A stretch of DNA of 15,690 nucleotides from Planctomycetota bacterium (GTDB lineage Bacteria; Planctomycetota; Brocadiia; Brocadiales; Bathyanammoxibiaceae), in the NCBI GenBank assembly GCA_030623665.1, contig JAUXLO010000007.1:1-15690 (forward strand). The letters run 5' to 3'. Of the stretch, positions 6,961 to 15,299 are shown piece after piece. The stretch's first letter is position 1; each line of letters begins with the position of its first letter. Made by a program: the position numbers and the translations under genes. The notes beneath the pieces were generated by a model that was not told the DNA's origin, did not search any database, and was given only the letters and a program-made list of their open reading frames with translations.

Positions 6961-7731
6961 CTAAGGCTGCGGTGTCTCGAGGAGTTTTGCAGTGGATATC
7001 TGGGCATTAAAGCCCAGGGATTCGATTATTTGTTCAGACAGCATGCTTGCGAGGGTGTCCAGCTCTTCCTTGAGCAGCTTGGCGTCCTCAGCCTCGTACT
7101 TCTCGTAATCGAAGCCAAACTTGCTCTCCTGTGGTATCGCCTGCCCTACCTTCGTCTGCCATATTACCTTTTTCTCTCTCGCCCTCGTCACAACCACCTT
7201 TGCTATGAGCAGGGTATGTGGTTTGGCAAATACGCCAGGGTCCTTTATGCCACAGGAAAGGACGTACACCTCTATTATCGTGTCCGCCCCCAATTTCTTT
7301 GCGATTGTCTGGTAGTCTTCCTTCGTCTTATCCTTCTTGTCCTGCAACGTGTATACAGTAAGGTTATCGTCCACCACCTCGGGCGGTATGACATAAAAGG
7401 GGGCCTGTCGCTTGAGTTTGGAGAAAAGACTCTCCCTCAGCATTTGGCCTACAGGCGTATCATAGGTCAGCCGAGTAAATTTCCTGGTGTCTTCTTTTCT
7501 TGCGTCAATCATGGCCAACTGAGCCATAATTTGAGGGATGATGGCCGGCCCTGAAAGAAGCATTACAAGAAACTGGTCGTCGGTCGTGGCATGTATAGAT
7601 ATGTCCGGCCTTGAAGTAGGTGTCAGTATTGCCGCTGTCCGTATGTTCTTCATCTCCTCCCTATGCAGGGGTATCTCCACAACCTTCTCTGCGCAGCCGA
7701 CAATAAGGCATAAAAGCAAAAGGATGGGCAT
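6961..7731 (-). CDS. Lipoprotein of unknown function
   Basis: From the ATG at 7731 the product has 256 residues and begins MPILLLLCLIVGC, a short type II signal peptide with lipobox Cys13. It is therefore likely an outer- or inner-membrane lipoprotein. The mature part is mixed alpha/beta and contains IAKKLGADTIIEVYVLS, a pattern seen in periplasmic proteins with a TolB-N/CsgG-like fold. That resemblance is only suggestive, and I do not recognise the family. The frame stays open to an ATG at 7989, but that extension runs through the interspersed repeats and puts nearly 90 residues ahead of the signal peptide, so it was not used. No ribosome site precedes 7731. The native upstream region may have been replaced by repeats. 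Confidence 0.7.
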   Translation of the reverse strand: MPILLLLCLIVGCAEKVVEIPLHREEMKNIRTAAILTPTSRPDISIHATTDDQFLVMLLSGPAIIPQIMAQLAMIDARKEDTRKFTRLTYDTPVGQMLRESLFSKLKRQAPFYVIPPEVVDDNLTVYTLQDKKDKTKEDYQTIAKKLGADTIIEVYVLSCGIKDPGVFAKPHTLLIAKVVVTRAREKKVIWQTKVGQAIPQESKFGFDYEKYEAEDAKLLKEELDTLASMLSEQIIESLGFNAQISTAKLLETPQP

Positions 7732-7835
7732 GAACTTGATGGAGACTTCTGAAAAACCCTGTATCCGCCTGAGGCAGAGCGAGTCCGTCCTCCAAACTGA
7801 CTGGCGGACTTTCAGCCCCGGGCGTGAAGTGAACC

Positions 7836-7914
7836 GACCGAAGAATGTAGCGTTGGAGCTTGCTCCAACGTTGAACGTGGCAGCAAGCTGCCACGCTACA
7901 TGCTCAGAATGACA
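7836..7914. repeat. Interspersed inverted-repeat element, copy 2, interrupted
   Basis: The left part GAC.GAAGAA (7836-7845) and the right part GCTCAGAATGACA (7902-7914) match the element at 2566-2650. The interior is replaced by the 57-bp palindromic element, which suggests nested insertion or a recombination join. The outer TCATTCTGAG end is missing on the left. Confidence 0.55.
7845..7901. repeat. 57-bp palindromic interspersed element, copy 2
   Basis: It has the same length and ends (ATGTAGCG...CGCTACAT) as the copy at 2496-2552. Hairpin 1 is GTTGGAGC/GCTCCAAC and hairpin 2 is GTGGCAGC/GCTGCCAC, both perfect over 8 bp. Two of the base pairs in hairpin 1 differ from copy 1 by changes on both sides of the stem. 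It lies 114 bp before the lipoprotein start. Confidence 0.8.
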
Positions 7915-8029
7915 CAGGACATTGGAGCAACTCTTGCGGAGGCCCCTGATAACAAGATTTGAATAATCTTTCAGGTACATAGCGCTCATTTTCGGTCACA
8001 GCTGACCCACGTGTGGTTGAACACGCTCC

Positions 8030-8809
8030 TTATTGTTGTTGAGGTTCTTCCTGAGGGAGCAACAGGAATAGTCTTTCTTCGACATCCTGAAGACCAGCCA
8101 AAACTTTTTGCAGGTCGTTTTCATTAGTGGCCTTATTGCCGCTTTTATCATAGAGTTCAGCAGCCATGGCATAACTTCGTATGGCGTTTGGCAAGGAGCC
8201 CTCAGATTGATATAGTTCGGCCAGTGTCTTATATGTATCCGCCAGCATCAGACCGATATCGACCGAGGCGGGTGAATAGTGCAAGGCAACGAAGAATGAT
8301 TTAATGGCCTCCCTACAATTGCCAATCTTCTTATCAGCGGGGATATTCCCTTGATTCTCCATAAGCCTTCCTCTGCCCTTTTCAATCCAGTACTGAAGGA
8401 GCGATGCCCCGCTCAGGACAGTATAAGGAGGCTCCACCACCTTTACCTTCCACGATTGGTAAACAGGCATACTGTATGAGGCTATTATGAAATCAACCAA
8501 CTTGCCCTTTCTAAGTACCTTAACCGCAACTTCAGGCACCTTCTTGTCTACGTTACGCGACTTCACTACAAAATCGTCTAATGACCCAATCTTCCCCCCA
8601 TCCAACTCCACAATCAAATCCGCTACCTTAATCCCCGCCTTTCCAGAAGGGGAACTTGGGTAGACCTCTATCACCCTTACTCCCTCCTGCTCACCTTGAG
8701 ACAAGACCAACCCGGAAAATAAGGAGGCACCCCACACCGGGGCAACGGTACCGTGCACCAAGGCCCACAGAATGCAAAGCAGAGTAGTTAACTTCATCAA
8801 GCGGGTCAT
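8030..8809 (-). CDS. Secreted PDZ-TPR protein
   Basis: The 259-residue protein starts with a signal peptide (residues 1 to about 28, ending near APVWGA). A PDZ domain follows at about 30-112 (GVRVIEVYPSSPSGKAGI, then DLIVELDGGKIGSLDDF). Residues 160-240 form a helical region with TPR-like helices (AIKSFFVALHYSP, ALAELYQSEGSLPNAIRSYA-type spacing), ending in a Gln-rich tail. The PDZ would bind protein C-termini and the TPR would mediate assembly, so a periplasmic adaptor is the best guess. There is no protease domain. It is the last gene of the MoxR/VWA operon, 10 nt after the preceding stop. The ribosome site is weak, and the ATG at 8797 (MKLTTLL) is an equally good start. BatC/E proteins also bring TPRs to Bat operons, but not a PDZ. 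Confidence 0.78.
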   Translation of the reverse strand: MTRLMKLTTLLCILWALVHGTVAPVWGASLFSGLVLSQGEQEGVRVIEVYPSSPSGKAGIKVADLIVELDGGKIGSLDDFVVKSRNVDKKVPEVAVKVLRKGKLVDFIIASYSMPVYQSWKVKVVEPPYTVLSGASLLQYWIEKGRGRLMENQGNIPADKKIGNCREAIKSFFVALHYSPASVDIGLMLADTYKTLAELYQSEGSLPNAIRSYAMAAELYDKSGNKATNENDLQKVLAGLQDVEERLFLLLPQEEPQQQ

Positions 8810-8819
8810 TGTAATCGCT

Positions 8820-11414
8820 TTAAATAAGACCTATTCTTCTAATTGCTATATCACAGAGAAGGAGCCCCATGGCTATGGGGATCAAAAACTTAGAAAGGTC
8901 TTCATTCAAGAGTATCATCTCCGTATTAGCCATTATGTCCTCAAATTCGGGGTTAAACTTACCCTTGGTTCTTTGGGCGATTGCCTCCAGGAGTCTGGTG
9001 TTATTCCCCTGCGTTGCATCCTCCGCAGACGTGGATGCCTTTTCGGGCGGGACCAGTACGCCTTTGGTCATACGGCCTACAACCTTACCCCCTTCAATGC
9101 GGGAGAAGTCTATTGTATATGGTCCCGGTTCCAGTCCCTCAAGTGCCGCCACGTATCTCTTCGGTGCCACCTGCCTGAGGTTCAGCTCCTGCTCCTCTAA
9201 ATCAGCGGAGATCATACGCACCTGCAATTGAGTATCATCCTTCCACTCCCCGCCGGACTCTATAATAAGTGTGCGTTCTCCCCCGCTATCATCTACCTTT
9301 AAGGCATAATTCCCCTTGGGTTTGTCTCTCATGGACCAGCGGACCGTTTGAGACCAGAACTTATTGTACTTTGCCCAGTTTACCCATTTTGACGACCAGC
9401 GCGCCTCGGCATCAGAGGTGTAGGCAACTACCTTGCCCAGGCCATAGCGCCAGTTGGCAAGGATAGGGTCAGGTCTGCCCTGTATCTCGGTCATCAGCGG
9501 TATCTCGGCCCTCGCCTTGGCCTTGGTCAATGAATATCCCTTCAGGGGAGGTATCTGTTCCTGTGAAAACCCCTTCAGTATCTCGCTGGATGGATCGATG
9601 CGGGGTATGAAATATTCTTCGTGAAAATCCGCCCTGGTCAAAGCGGCGTCGGCGTCCATCACCACCAGCCGGGGAAGCTCGTCTACATCCCTCATGCGAT
9701 AAAATTGCCCACCCGTCCTCCTTGAGATGTCCTTCAGTAAACGAGTATTTACGAGCCAGCCGCCAATGGCGATTGTAGAAATGGATATATTAGCCCTCTT
9801 GAACTTCTCCATCAATGCCTCGTAGCTGTAGTAAATAGACCTTGTGTTGCCGTCTGAGAGAAGAATAACATGATTAACCTTCGCACCACTCCTCGACAGT
9901 CTGTTATAGGCCTCTTTCATCGCAGGGAAGAGGTCCGTTCCGCCACCGGCGCTAAGGCTGGTAAGCTTGCTCAAAACTTCCTTCCCGGATACTTTTTCCA
10001 CCGGCCCCATTTCCATTATAATGTACGGTATTACGTCAAAGGCGATCAGCCCGATCTGATCCCCCTTTTTGAGCTGTTTCAACAACCCGATTGTAGCCTT
10101 TTTTGTGGCAAAAATCTTTTTGCCCGTCATACTGCCGGACTTGTCAACAAGAAGCATAATAGAGGCCCTTTTCGGTTTTTTGTCCTTGAAGGTGCTGCCT
10201 GAGGTCACCTTTACAGGAAGTATATCCTCTATTGGAGTATCAGAGTAACCGCCCTGCGCGTAACTATCTACACCGCCCACCATGATAAAGCCCCCACCGA
10301 AATCGCCGACATAGCTCTTTATCGCGTTCATTTGATCCCGGCTCATGGCAGAGGCAGGGACATTAGAGAACACGAGACTTTCATACTCCAACAGTTCATT
10401 TAAAGACTTCGGTATGGCATCCGCCTCTACGGTGTCCACTATAACGTCTTTCCGTTCAATGGCATCAACCAGGAAGGGCCTCTTACTTGGGTCTCCGCGA
10501 ACGTAGAGTATGCGTGGCTTCCCAATCACATTAACAGCGGTGCGTTCACGGTTGTTGTAGCTATTCGTGTCTGCGTCCGCTTCTACCTCCAGGTCGGCAC
10601 GAAATTCAACAAAGCCCTTTTCTTCCCCTTTGTAAGGCATCTCGAATACACTGAGCCCGCCTGGAAAAGTCGTCTCCCATTTATTAAGGAGGTTTTCACC
10701 CTCAAATAGGCTAACACTCCCCTCCACGGGATAGTCATTTCTGTTCTCCACCGTTACCCTTATATCAAATGTTTCTCCATGGTTTACGTCTTGAGGTACA
10801 AGTAGCTTCTTTATGAGCACCTCCTTTACAGCCGGCGGGGTTGGAAGCTCCACGGGATAGACCTGGACGCCTTCCCGCTCTATTATAGAAGAGGCCACCA
10901 GACTACTGCCGAGGTTTTCATTGCCGTCCGTAAGGAGAACCATTCTCTTAACGCTGTCTTCTGGAAAAAGCTTGAGGGAAGAGAGCATCCCGTTAGCTAT
11001 GTTGGTACGCGTGGTGTCAAGTTCCCATTCAACGTCGTCCACATCCAGCCCCTTACCCATAGGTGATACAACCTGTGCATCCGAACCGAACACCACCAAA
11101 GCCCGCTTGACATCCTTATCCAGTTTTTCATCCATCTCTCTCAGATAATCAGTCACCCAGGCCTTGTTTTCCTGGTTGAGACTGTCTGTAACGTCCACGC
11201 TGAATACCAGCGCTATGTCACTGAGCTTCTTATCCACACGATGGATGCCCGCCAGCACCAGTATAAGAAGGGCCAGTACAAGACATCGCAAAAAACTTGA
11301 GAGCAGTACCCTCCACAGGGGTAACCGCCGAAAGGCAAGGAAGGACAGCCCCCAGATTATGGGAAGCAGGAACAGGAGCTTAAGGAATATGGGGTAATCA
11401 AATCGTATGTCCAT
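8820..11414 (-). CDS. Large membrane protein with two VWA domains
   Basis: The 864-residue protein has two N-terminal membrane segments (about 11-28 and 41-57). A first VWA domain follows with a metal site DVTDS (D74 onward), a TRTNIANG threonine and LLTDGNE. A middle region has beta-rich and glutamine-amidotransferase-like character (GKPRILYVRGDPSKRPFLVD, then FGGGFIMVGGVDSY). The second VWA domain has a textbook metal site: DKSGS (near 424), GGGTDLFP and LLSDGNT. A C-terminal domain ends in a membrane segment (FLIPIAMGLLLCDIAI). Both VWA domains keep the metal-binding residues, so both could bind ligands. The layout matches the long membrane VWA proteins found beside MoxR and DUF58 genes. 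GGTGA lies 8 nt before the ATG, and only 3 nt separate it from the upstream stop. Confidence 0.85.
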   Translation of the reverse strand: MDIRFDYPIFLKLLFLLPIIWGLSFLAFRRLPLWRVLLSSFLRCLVLALLILVLAGIHRVDKKLSDIALVFSVDVTDSLNQENKAWVTDYLREMDEKLDKDVKRALVVFGSDAQVVSPMGKGLDVDDVEWELDTTRTNIANGMLSSLKLFPEDSVKRMVLLTDGNENLGSSLVASSIIEREGVQVYPVELPTPPAVKEVLIKKLLVPQDVNHGETFDIRVTVENRNDYPVEGSVSLFEGENLLNKWETTFPGGLSVFEMPYKGEEKGFVEFRADLEVEADADTNSYNNRERTAVNVIGKPRILYVRGDPSKRPFLVDAIERKDVIVDTVEADAIPKSLNELLEYESLVFSNVPASAMSRDQMNAIKSYVGDFGGGFIMVGGVDSYAQGGYSDTPIEDILPVKVTSGSTFKDKKPKRASIMLLVDKSGSMTGKKIFATKKATIGLLKQLKKGDQIGLIAFDVIPYIIMEMGPVEKVSGKEVLSKLTSLSAGGGTDLFPAMKEAYNRLSRSGAKVNHVILLSDGNTRSIYYSYEALMEKFKRANISISTIAIGGWLVNTRLLKDISRRTGGQFYRMRDVDELPRLVVMDADAALTRADFHEEYFIPRIDPSSEILKGFSQEQIPPLKGYSLTKAKARAEIPLMTEIQGRPDPILANWRYGLGKVVAYTSDAEARWSSKWVNWAKYNKFWSQTVRWSMRDKPKGNYALKVDDSGGERTLIIESGGEWKDDTQLQVRMISADLEEQELNLRQVAPKRYVAALEGLEPGPYTIDFSRIEGGKVVGRMTKGVLVPPEKASTSAEDATQGNNTRLLEAIAQRTKGKFNPEFEDIMANTEMILLNEDLSKFLIPIAMGLLLCDIAIRRIGLI

Positions 11415-11417
11415 AAC

Positions 11418-13292
11418 TTATGTCACCGCTGCACGGGCCCTTAAGCAGTAAAGAATCCACTCGGCAAGAAGCAGCAGGGCCACAAAGGCGAGGATGTACC
11501 GACCTAACTCCTTCTTCTTCTCCTCAATGTAGGTTGAGGTCTCCGCTGCTCTAAACTCCATGCGCTTCTGAGGTGAGGGTGCCGATTTAAGGTTTGACTC
11601 CTCCACGTCAAACAAGTTTGCGACAAATCTCGTTTCGGTCTCACCATTCCTCAGCACGTACTCCCCACTACTGTACGTGTCGGTAATTACGAGTGGGTTG
11701 CCGGCAGCATTTATGTTTACGGTCTTCCCCTCCGGTGTTAACAGCGTAATCTCTTTGGTTTCCTGTTGGTCTTCCAGGTTTACAATAAAGGGCTCACCCG
11801 TCTTTATCTGGTATGCCCCTGCGCTATACGGGTCCAGCCACTGTATTATATTCAGAAGCATTATAAGTACCGGCAGGTTCTTCGCTTTCGACAGGTTAAA
11901 ATCAGCCACATCGAAGCCCAAAACCACCACCCTCTTTCCCTCGACAGTTCCGGCAAGTGCCAGTGGAAAATCCTCTTCCGTGCCTGCCGCCATTACGAAG
12001 GTCTTCAGGTCCTCACCAGGCTCCAGGTGAAGGGCCTTATATATCCAGAGGTCTTCCATGTAATCAAGGTGTCTGAGTATGGGATTTGAGCTATCCCAGT
12101 CGATGAAACCTGCGCCCCGTGTCCAACCTGTTACCGGAAAGAAGGCATTGTCCTTAGGCGGAAAAATAAAGAGCGCATTCATATCGGGATACTCCTGCGG
12201 TACATAATGATGAAATATCGTTATGTCGTAGTCCTTAACCATATCCGGGCTGTAGGCGGCAGGGGGCACAACGGAGAACTTCAGCTGCCCGGTAGCATTT
12301 TCTATCCTTCTCATCTCTTCGACAAATAACTGCTCCTCAGCCACCACCAAGGCATGAAGCGTCTTTTTATGCCTAATGATGGCGTAGGCGTTATTGTCCG
12401 CACCAAGTGCATCGCCGGGGGCCAGTTCCGCCCTCAAAAGACCCGGACCCATAATGCCCTGGATTCTTACAGTCTTGTACTCCCCGGGGATAAGCTCTAC
12501 GACTTGTTCCGCAATGGGTTCCTGGTTAAGATATGACTTGACGAGCACTGTCTTCGGATCATCTGAGAAGTTTTGTAAGGTGACATAGGCCTCTCTTTCC
12601 CTGTACTCCTTAAACATGTCTTGGTAAACGTCCAGACCCGTAATAGCGACATTGTCTCTAGACGACCCGGCAAGATTCACAAACCTCACATTGTCGTCCA
12701 TCTGGCTCGAATGTTCTGTGTCAGTAAGTACGTGCAACTCCCCATTGCCTAAGTGCTTCAAGAGGGACATGCCGAGGTTAAGGGCCTCCTCCATGTTGGT
12801 GCCGGTGTCAATGGATTCAAGCCCTCGAATAAGTTCACGCAGCTCGTCCTTATTACCGGAGGACTCACTAACTATCTGCGGCCTGGTGTGCATGGTAATT
12901 ATCTGCATCCTATCGCTGATGCCCATCCCGTCCACCAGCTCTAACGCCTCCTCCTGGGCCAGTTGAAAACGGGTACGGTCACCTTCAAGCGTCTGCATAC
13001 TGGCAGAAGTATCTATCAAGAGGATTATGTCCTTTCCGATTATGCCACTGGTAAAGGACGGGAGATACGGACGGGCAAGGAAGAATATGAGGAGCAATAG
13101 GGCTATAAGCTGCAGGAAAAAAAGTACGTCAACAAGAAACAACTTCGTCCGGACAGTGTCCTGCCTCAGGGTCCTCCAGGGTATAAAGCTCGGCACGGGG
13201 ATTGTCTTGCGTTTCCTGCGGAAGAAATAGATTAACACCAGGAGACCCACCAGAGGCAGATAGGCCAAGGCGAGAGGGTTGATGATTCCCAT
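11418..13292 (-). CDS. BatA-like VWA membrane protein
   Basis: From the ATG at 13292 the product is 624 residues. It opens with the BatA-type N-terminal domain: GIINPLALAYLPLVGLLVLIY followed by RRKRK (residues 2-29), with a second membrane segment near 51-73. A VWA domain then shows the metal site DTSAS (D94), a later DTGTNMEEAL and VLTDTE. A long extracytoplasmic region follows, then a last membrane segment near 595-615. I chose ATG 13292 over the upstream TTG at 13310 because AGGTGA (13305-13300) lies 7 nt before it and the protein then begins exactly at the family domain. The TGA of that ribosome site is also the stop of DUF58, so the two genes are tightly coupled. It likely forms a membrane complex with the next VWA protein. 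Confidence 0.86.
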   Translation of the reverse strand: MGIINPLALAYLPLVGLLVLIYFFRRKRKTIPVPSFIPWRTLRQDTVRTKLFLVDVLFFLQLIALLLLIFFLARPYLPSFTSGIIGKDIILLIDTSASMQTLEGDRTRFQLAQEEALELVDGMGISDRMQIITMHTRPQIVSESSGNKDELRELIRGLESIDTGTNMEEALNLGMSLLKHLGNGELHVLTDTEHSSQMDDNVRFVNLAGSSRDNVAITGLDVYQDMFKEYREREAYVTLQNFSDDPKTVLVKSYLNQEPIAEQVVELIPGEYKTVRIQGIMGPGLLRAELAPGDALGADNNAYAIIRHKKTLHALVVAEEQLFVEEMRRIENATGQLKFSVVPPAAYSPDMVKDYDITIFHHYVPQEYPDMNALFIFPPKDNAFFPVTGWTRGAGFIDWDSSNPILRHLDYMEDLWIYKALHLEPGEDLKTFVMAAGTEEDFPLALAGTVEGKRVVVLGFDVADFNLSKAKNLPVLIMLLNIIQWLDPYSAGAYQIKTGEPFIVNLEDQQETKEITLLTPEGKTVNINAAGNPLVITDTYSSGEYVLRNGETETRFVANLFDVEESNLKSAPSPQKRMEFRAAETSTYIEEKKKELGRYILAFVALLLLAEWILYCLRARAAVT

Positions 13293-13299
13293 TAAGCAG

Positions 13300-13305
13300 T
13301 CACCT
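13300..13305 (-). promoter_or_regulatory. Ribosome site containing the upstream stop codon
   Basis: AGGTGA on the minus strand serves the ATG at 13292 (7-nt spacer), and its TGA is the stop codon of the DUF58 gene. Ribosomes ending DUF58 therefore sit on the initiation site of the BatA-like gene. This decides the start. Confidence 0.65.
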
Positions 13306-14217
13306 GACAAACCCTATCCTGGGAAGTACCCTTAGGATGAGGTCCTCTATTTCCATGTCGGTCTGGGCTAGTGTATACGCCATATTGTTCACCCTGCAGT
13401 AATCTCTAAGCTCCTTATTGTGTTCGCTAAGCAGTTTGTGATATTTTTTCTTCACTGAGCCGGTAACGTTTATTACCTTGCGTTCGTTTGTCTCTACATC
13501 CACGATTTCCCCGCTTTTTATGTTCTTGAACGGGTCCAGCTCTTCCGCCCCCAGGACCTGGATTACCTTGACGTCGTAGTTCTTGAATCTCAGCATGTCA
13601 ATACCCCGCTTGTACGAGATCGCAGGAACCATGAAATCGGATATTATAATAACAGACCCGCGTCTCCCCCTGTTTTCGTATACATATCTTGACAGAAACC
13701 CCTGAAGGTCTGCCTCGCCGCCGGGTTCGACACCGTCCAGAAAGTCCTTTATCCTGAAGATGCCATTCAACTTCTGGAAGAACTGGGTCTGCATAATAGA
13801 CCCGCCGTCGGCTTCTGATGCCGGGCTGGTTATGTTCGCCACCCTTACACTGTTCTGGCTGGACAGGCCTATGTAGGCCAATGCGAGGGCAATCTTTTTT
13901 GCGTACTCGTACTTCTTGTCAACATCAGGGTAAAGCATGGACAGGCTCACGTCCAAGAGAATATGAACTGAAAGCTCCACCTCCTCTTTAAACGTCTTTA
14001 CAAGCAGCTTGTCCAACCTGCCGTAGAGATTCCAATCTATATACCTGAAATCATCGCCCGGGTTGTATGCCTGGTAGTCAGCAAACTCCAAGCTGGTACC
14101 CTTTTTGTTTACTGACTCATAGCCGCCTTTTCTCGTTGTAAGGTGGACCCTCTTAACATCTATCTTCAGACATTCCAGTCTGCGAATGAAACCGGATTTA
14201 AAGATATCCCTCAGCAT
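13300..14217 (-). CDS. DUF58 protein of the MoxR operon
   Basis: The 305-residue protein has the DUF58 signature: G-x-S-like VNKKGTSLEFADYQAYNPGDD followed by FRYIDWNLYGRLDKLLVK (about residues 36-74). Next comes a VWA-like strand with LLDVSLSM (D89) and, later, VIIISDFM. DUF58 proteins accompany MoxR ATPases and membrane VWA proteins almost universally and may pass ATPase action on to the membrane complex; their biochemical role is not established. There is no membrane segment, so it is likely cytoplasmic and membrane-associated. GAGGG lies 9 nt before the ATG, and 5 nt separate it from the MoxR stop. Confidence 0.9.
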   Translation of the reverse strand: MLRDIFKSGFIRRLECLKIDVKRVHLTTRKGGYESVNKKGTSLEFADYQAYNPGDDFRYIDWNLYGRLDKLLVKTFKEEVELSVHILLDVSLSMLYPDVDKKYEYAKKIALALAYIGLSSQNSVRVANITSPASEADGGSIMQTQFFQKLNGIFRIKDFLDGVEPGGEADLQGFLSRYVYENRGRRGSVIIISDFMVPAISYKRGIDMLRFKNYDVKVIQVLGAEELDPFKNIKSGEIVDVETNERKVINVTGSVKKKYHKLLSEHNKELRDYCRVNNMAYTLAQTDMEIEDLILRVLPRIGFVR

Positions 14218-14222
14218 AACGA

Positions 14223-15299
14223 CTATCCCTCATACCCGAGTTCGTCCATCACCTTCTTGAGAACGTCCCGGGTAGTGACCTTATCCGCCTCCGCCTCGAA
14301 ATTGATAAGAATCCTGTGGTTTAGCGCTGCGACAACGACCTTATCCGCATCCTCAAAGCAGACGTTTATCCTGTCGTCCAGCAGGGCCACTGTCTTGGAG
14401 GCGAGGACTATGGCCTGCCCCCCTCTGGGACTGGTACCATAACTTATGTACCGTCTTGCATATTCCCTCATGTCGTCACTCAAGATATCTGCCTGGTGGT
14501 CGTTCTCGGGCTGCGTAGCCATGACGATATTTACTATATATTCCTGAACCTCTGACGATATTAGTACGTCTCTGACCAGTCGGCGCATCTCCAAGACCCT
14601 CTTTAAGGCATCTCTTTCGCCAAACACCCTCTTGACTTCATAGCTTTCACTCGTAGTAGTCCGGCTAAGGATGTCCTTGAGCTCGTTGTAACCCGGATAT
14701 GGCACGTTGAGCTTAAAGAAGAATCTGTCCATCTGTGCCTCCGGGAGGGGATAAGTGCCTTCCATCTCGATGGGGTTCTGCGTTGCAAGCACAAAGAAAG
14801 GCTCATCCAGCACGGTGGTGTTACCTGCTACCGTAACCTGGTGCTCGCCCATGGCCTCTAAGAGGGCTGATTGCGTCTTGGGTGTGGAGCGGTTTATCTC
14901 GTCCGCCAATATTATGTTGGCAAAAATCGGACCCTTCGCAAATCTAAACTCCTTTCTGCCGTCTTCCCTCTCAACCACCAGCTGTGTCCCTATTATGTCG
15001 GCCGGCATCAGGTCGGGGGTAAACTGTATCCTTTTAAACTCAAAGCCCAGGGCCTTGCTAAAAGACTTTACCAGCAGGGTCTTGCCAAGGCCGGGAAGGC
15101 CCTCGATAAGCACATGGCCTCCACAGAAGAATGCAATCAGGATGTCCCGGACGAGTTCCTTGTTTCCGACTATTATCTTGCCTATCTCATCCATCACGGC
15201 CTGAAAATCCCTGCTAAAGGCCTTCACTTCGGCCGAAGTGTCCTTTACCTTGTCCACCCTTGCAATTGTTGGGCTACGCTTCATACTCTTACTCGCCAT
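14223..15299 (-). CDS. moxR: MoxR-family AAA+ ATPase
   Basis: The 358-residue protein carries all expected AAA+ motifs: Walker A GLPGLGKT (67-74), Walker B IILADEIN (129-136), sensor 1 LATQNP (171-176), the EAQMDRF arginine region (187-193) and a C-terminal lid with YGTSPRGGQA. MoxR ATPases act as chaperones that mature or insert metal into VWA-protein complexes. Here the partners are the DUF58 and VWA genes directly downstream. The protein is cytoplasmic. The ATG at 15299 overlaps the upstream gene by 11 nt, with no clear ribosome site. ATG 15284 (MKRSPT) is a possible later start. Confidence 0.93.
   Translation of the reverse strand: MASKSMKRSPTIARVDKVKDTSAEVKAFSRDFQAVMDEIGKIIVGNKELVRDILIAFFCGGHVLIEGLPGLGKTLLVKSFSKALGFEFKRIQFTPDLMPADIIGTQLVVEREDGRKEFRFAKGPIFANIILADEINRSTPKTQSALLEAMGEHQVTVAGNTTVLDEPFFVLATQNPIEMEGTYPLPEAQMDRFFFKLNVPYPGYNELKDILSRTTTSESYEVKRVFGERDALKRVLEMRRLVRDVLISSEVQEYIVNIVMATQPENDHQADILSDDMREYARRYISYGTSPRGGQAIVLASKTVALLDDRINVCFEDADKVVVAALNHRILINFEAEADKVTTRDVLKKVMDELGYEG

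Noticed and set aside
7732..7989. N-terminal extension of the lipoprotein to an ATG at 7989
   Set aside because: It translates through the interspersed repeats and puts nearly 90 residues before an obvious lipoprotein signal.
7984..8029. Intrinsic terminator after the PDZ-TPR gene
   Set aside because: Only a short stem (GGTCA/TGACC) is present and no T-run follows it on the minus strand.
13293..13310. TTG start at 13310 for the BatA-like protein
   Set aside because: The ATG at 13292 has a good ribosome site and matches the family's N-terminus; the upstream start would lie inside the DUF58 gene.
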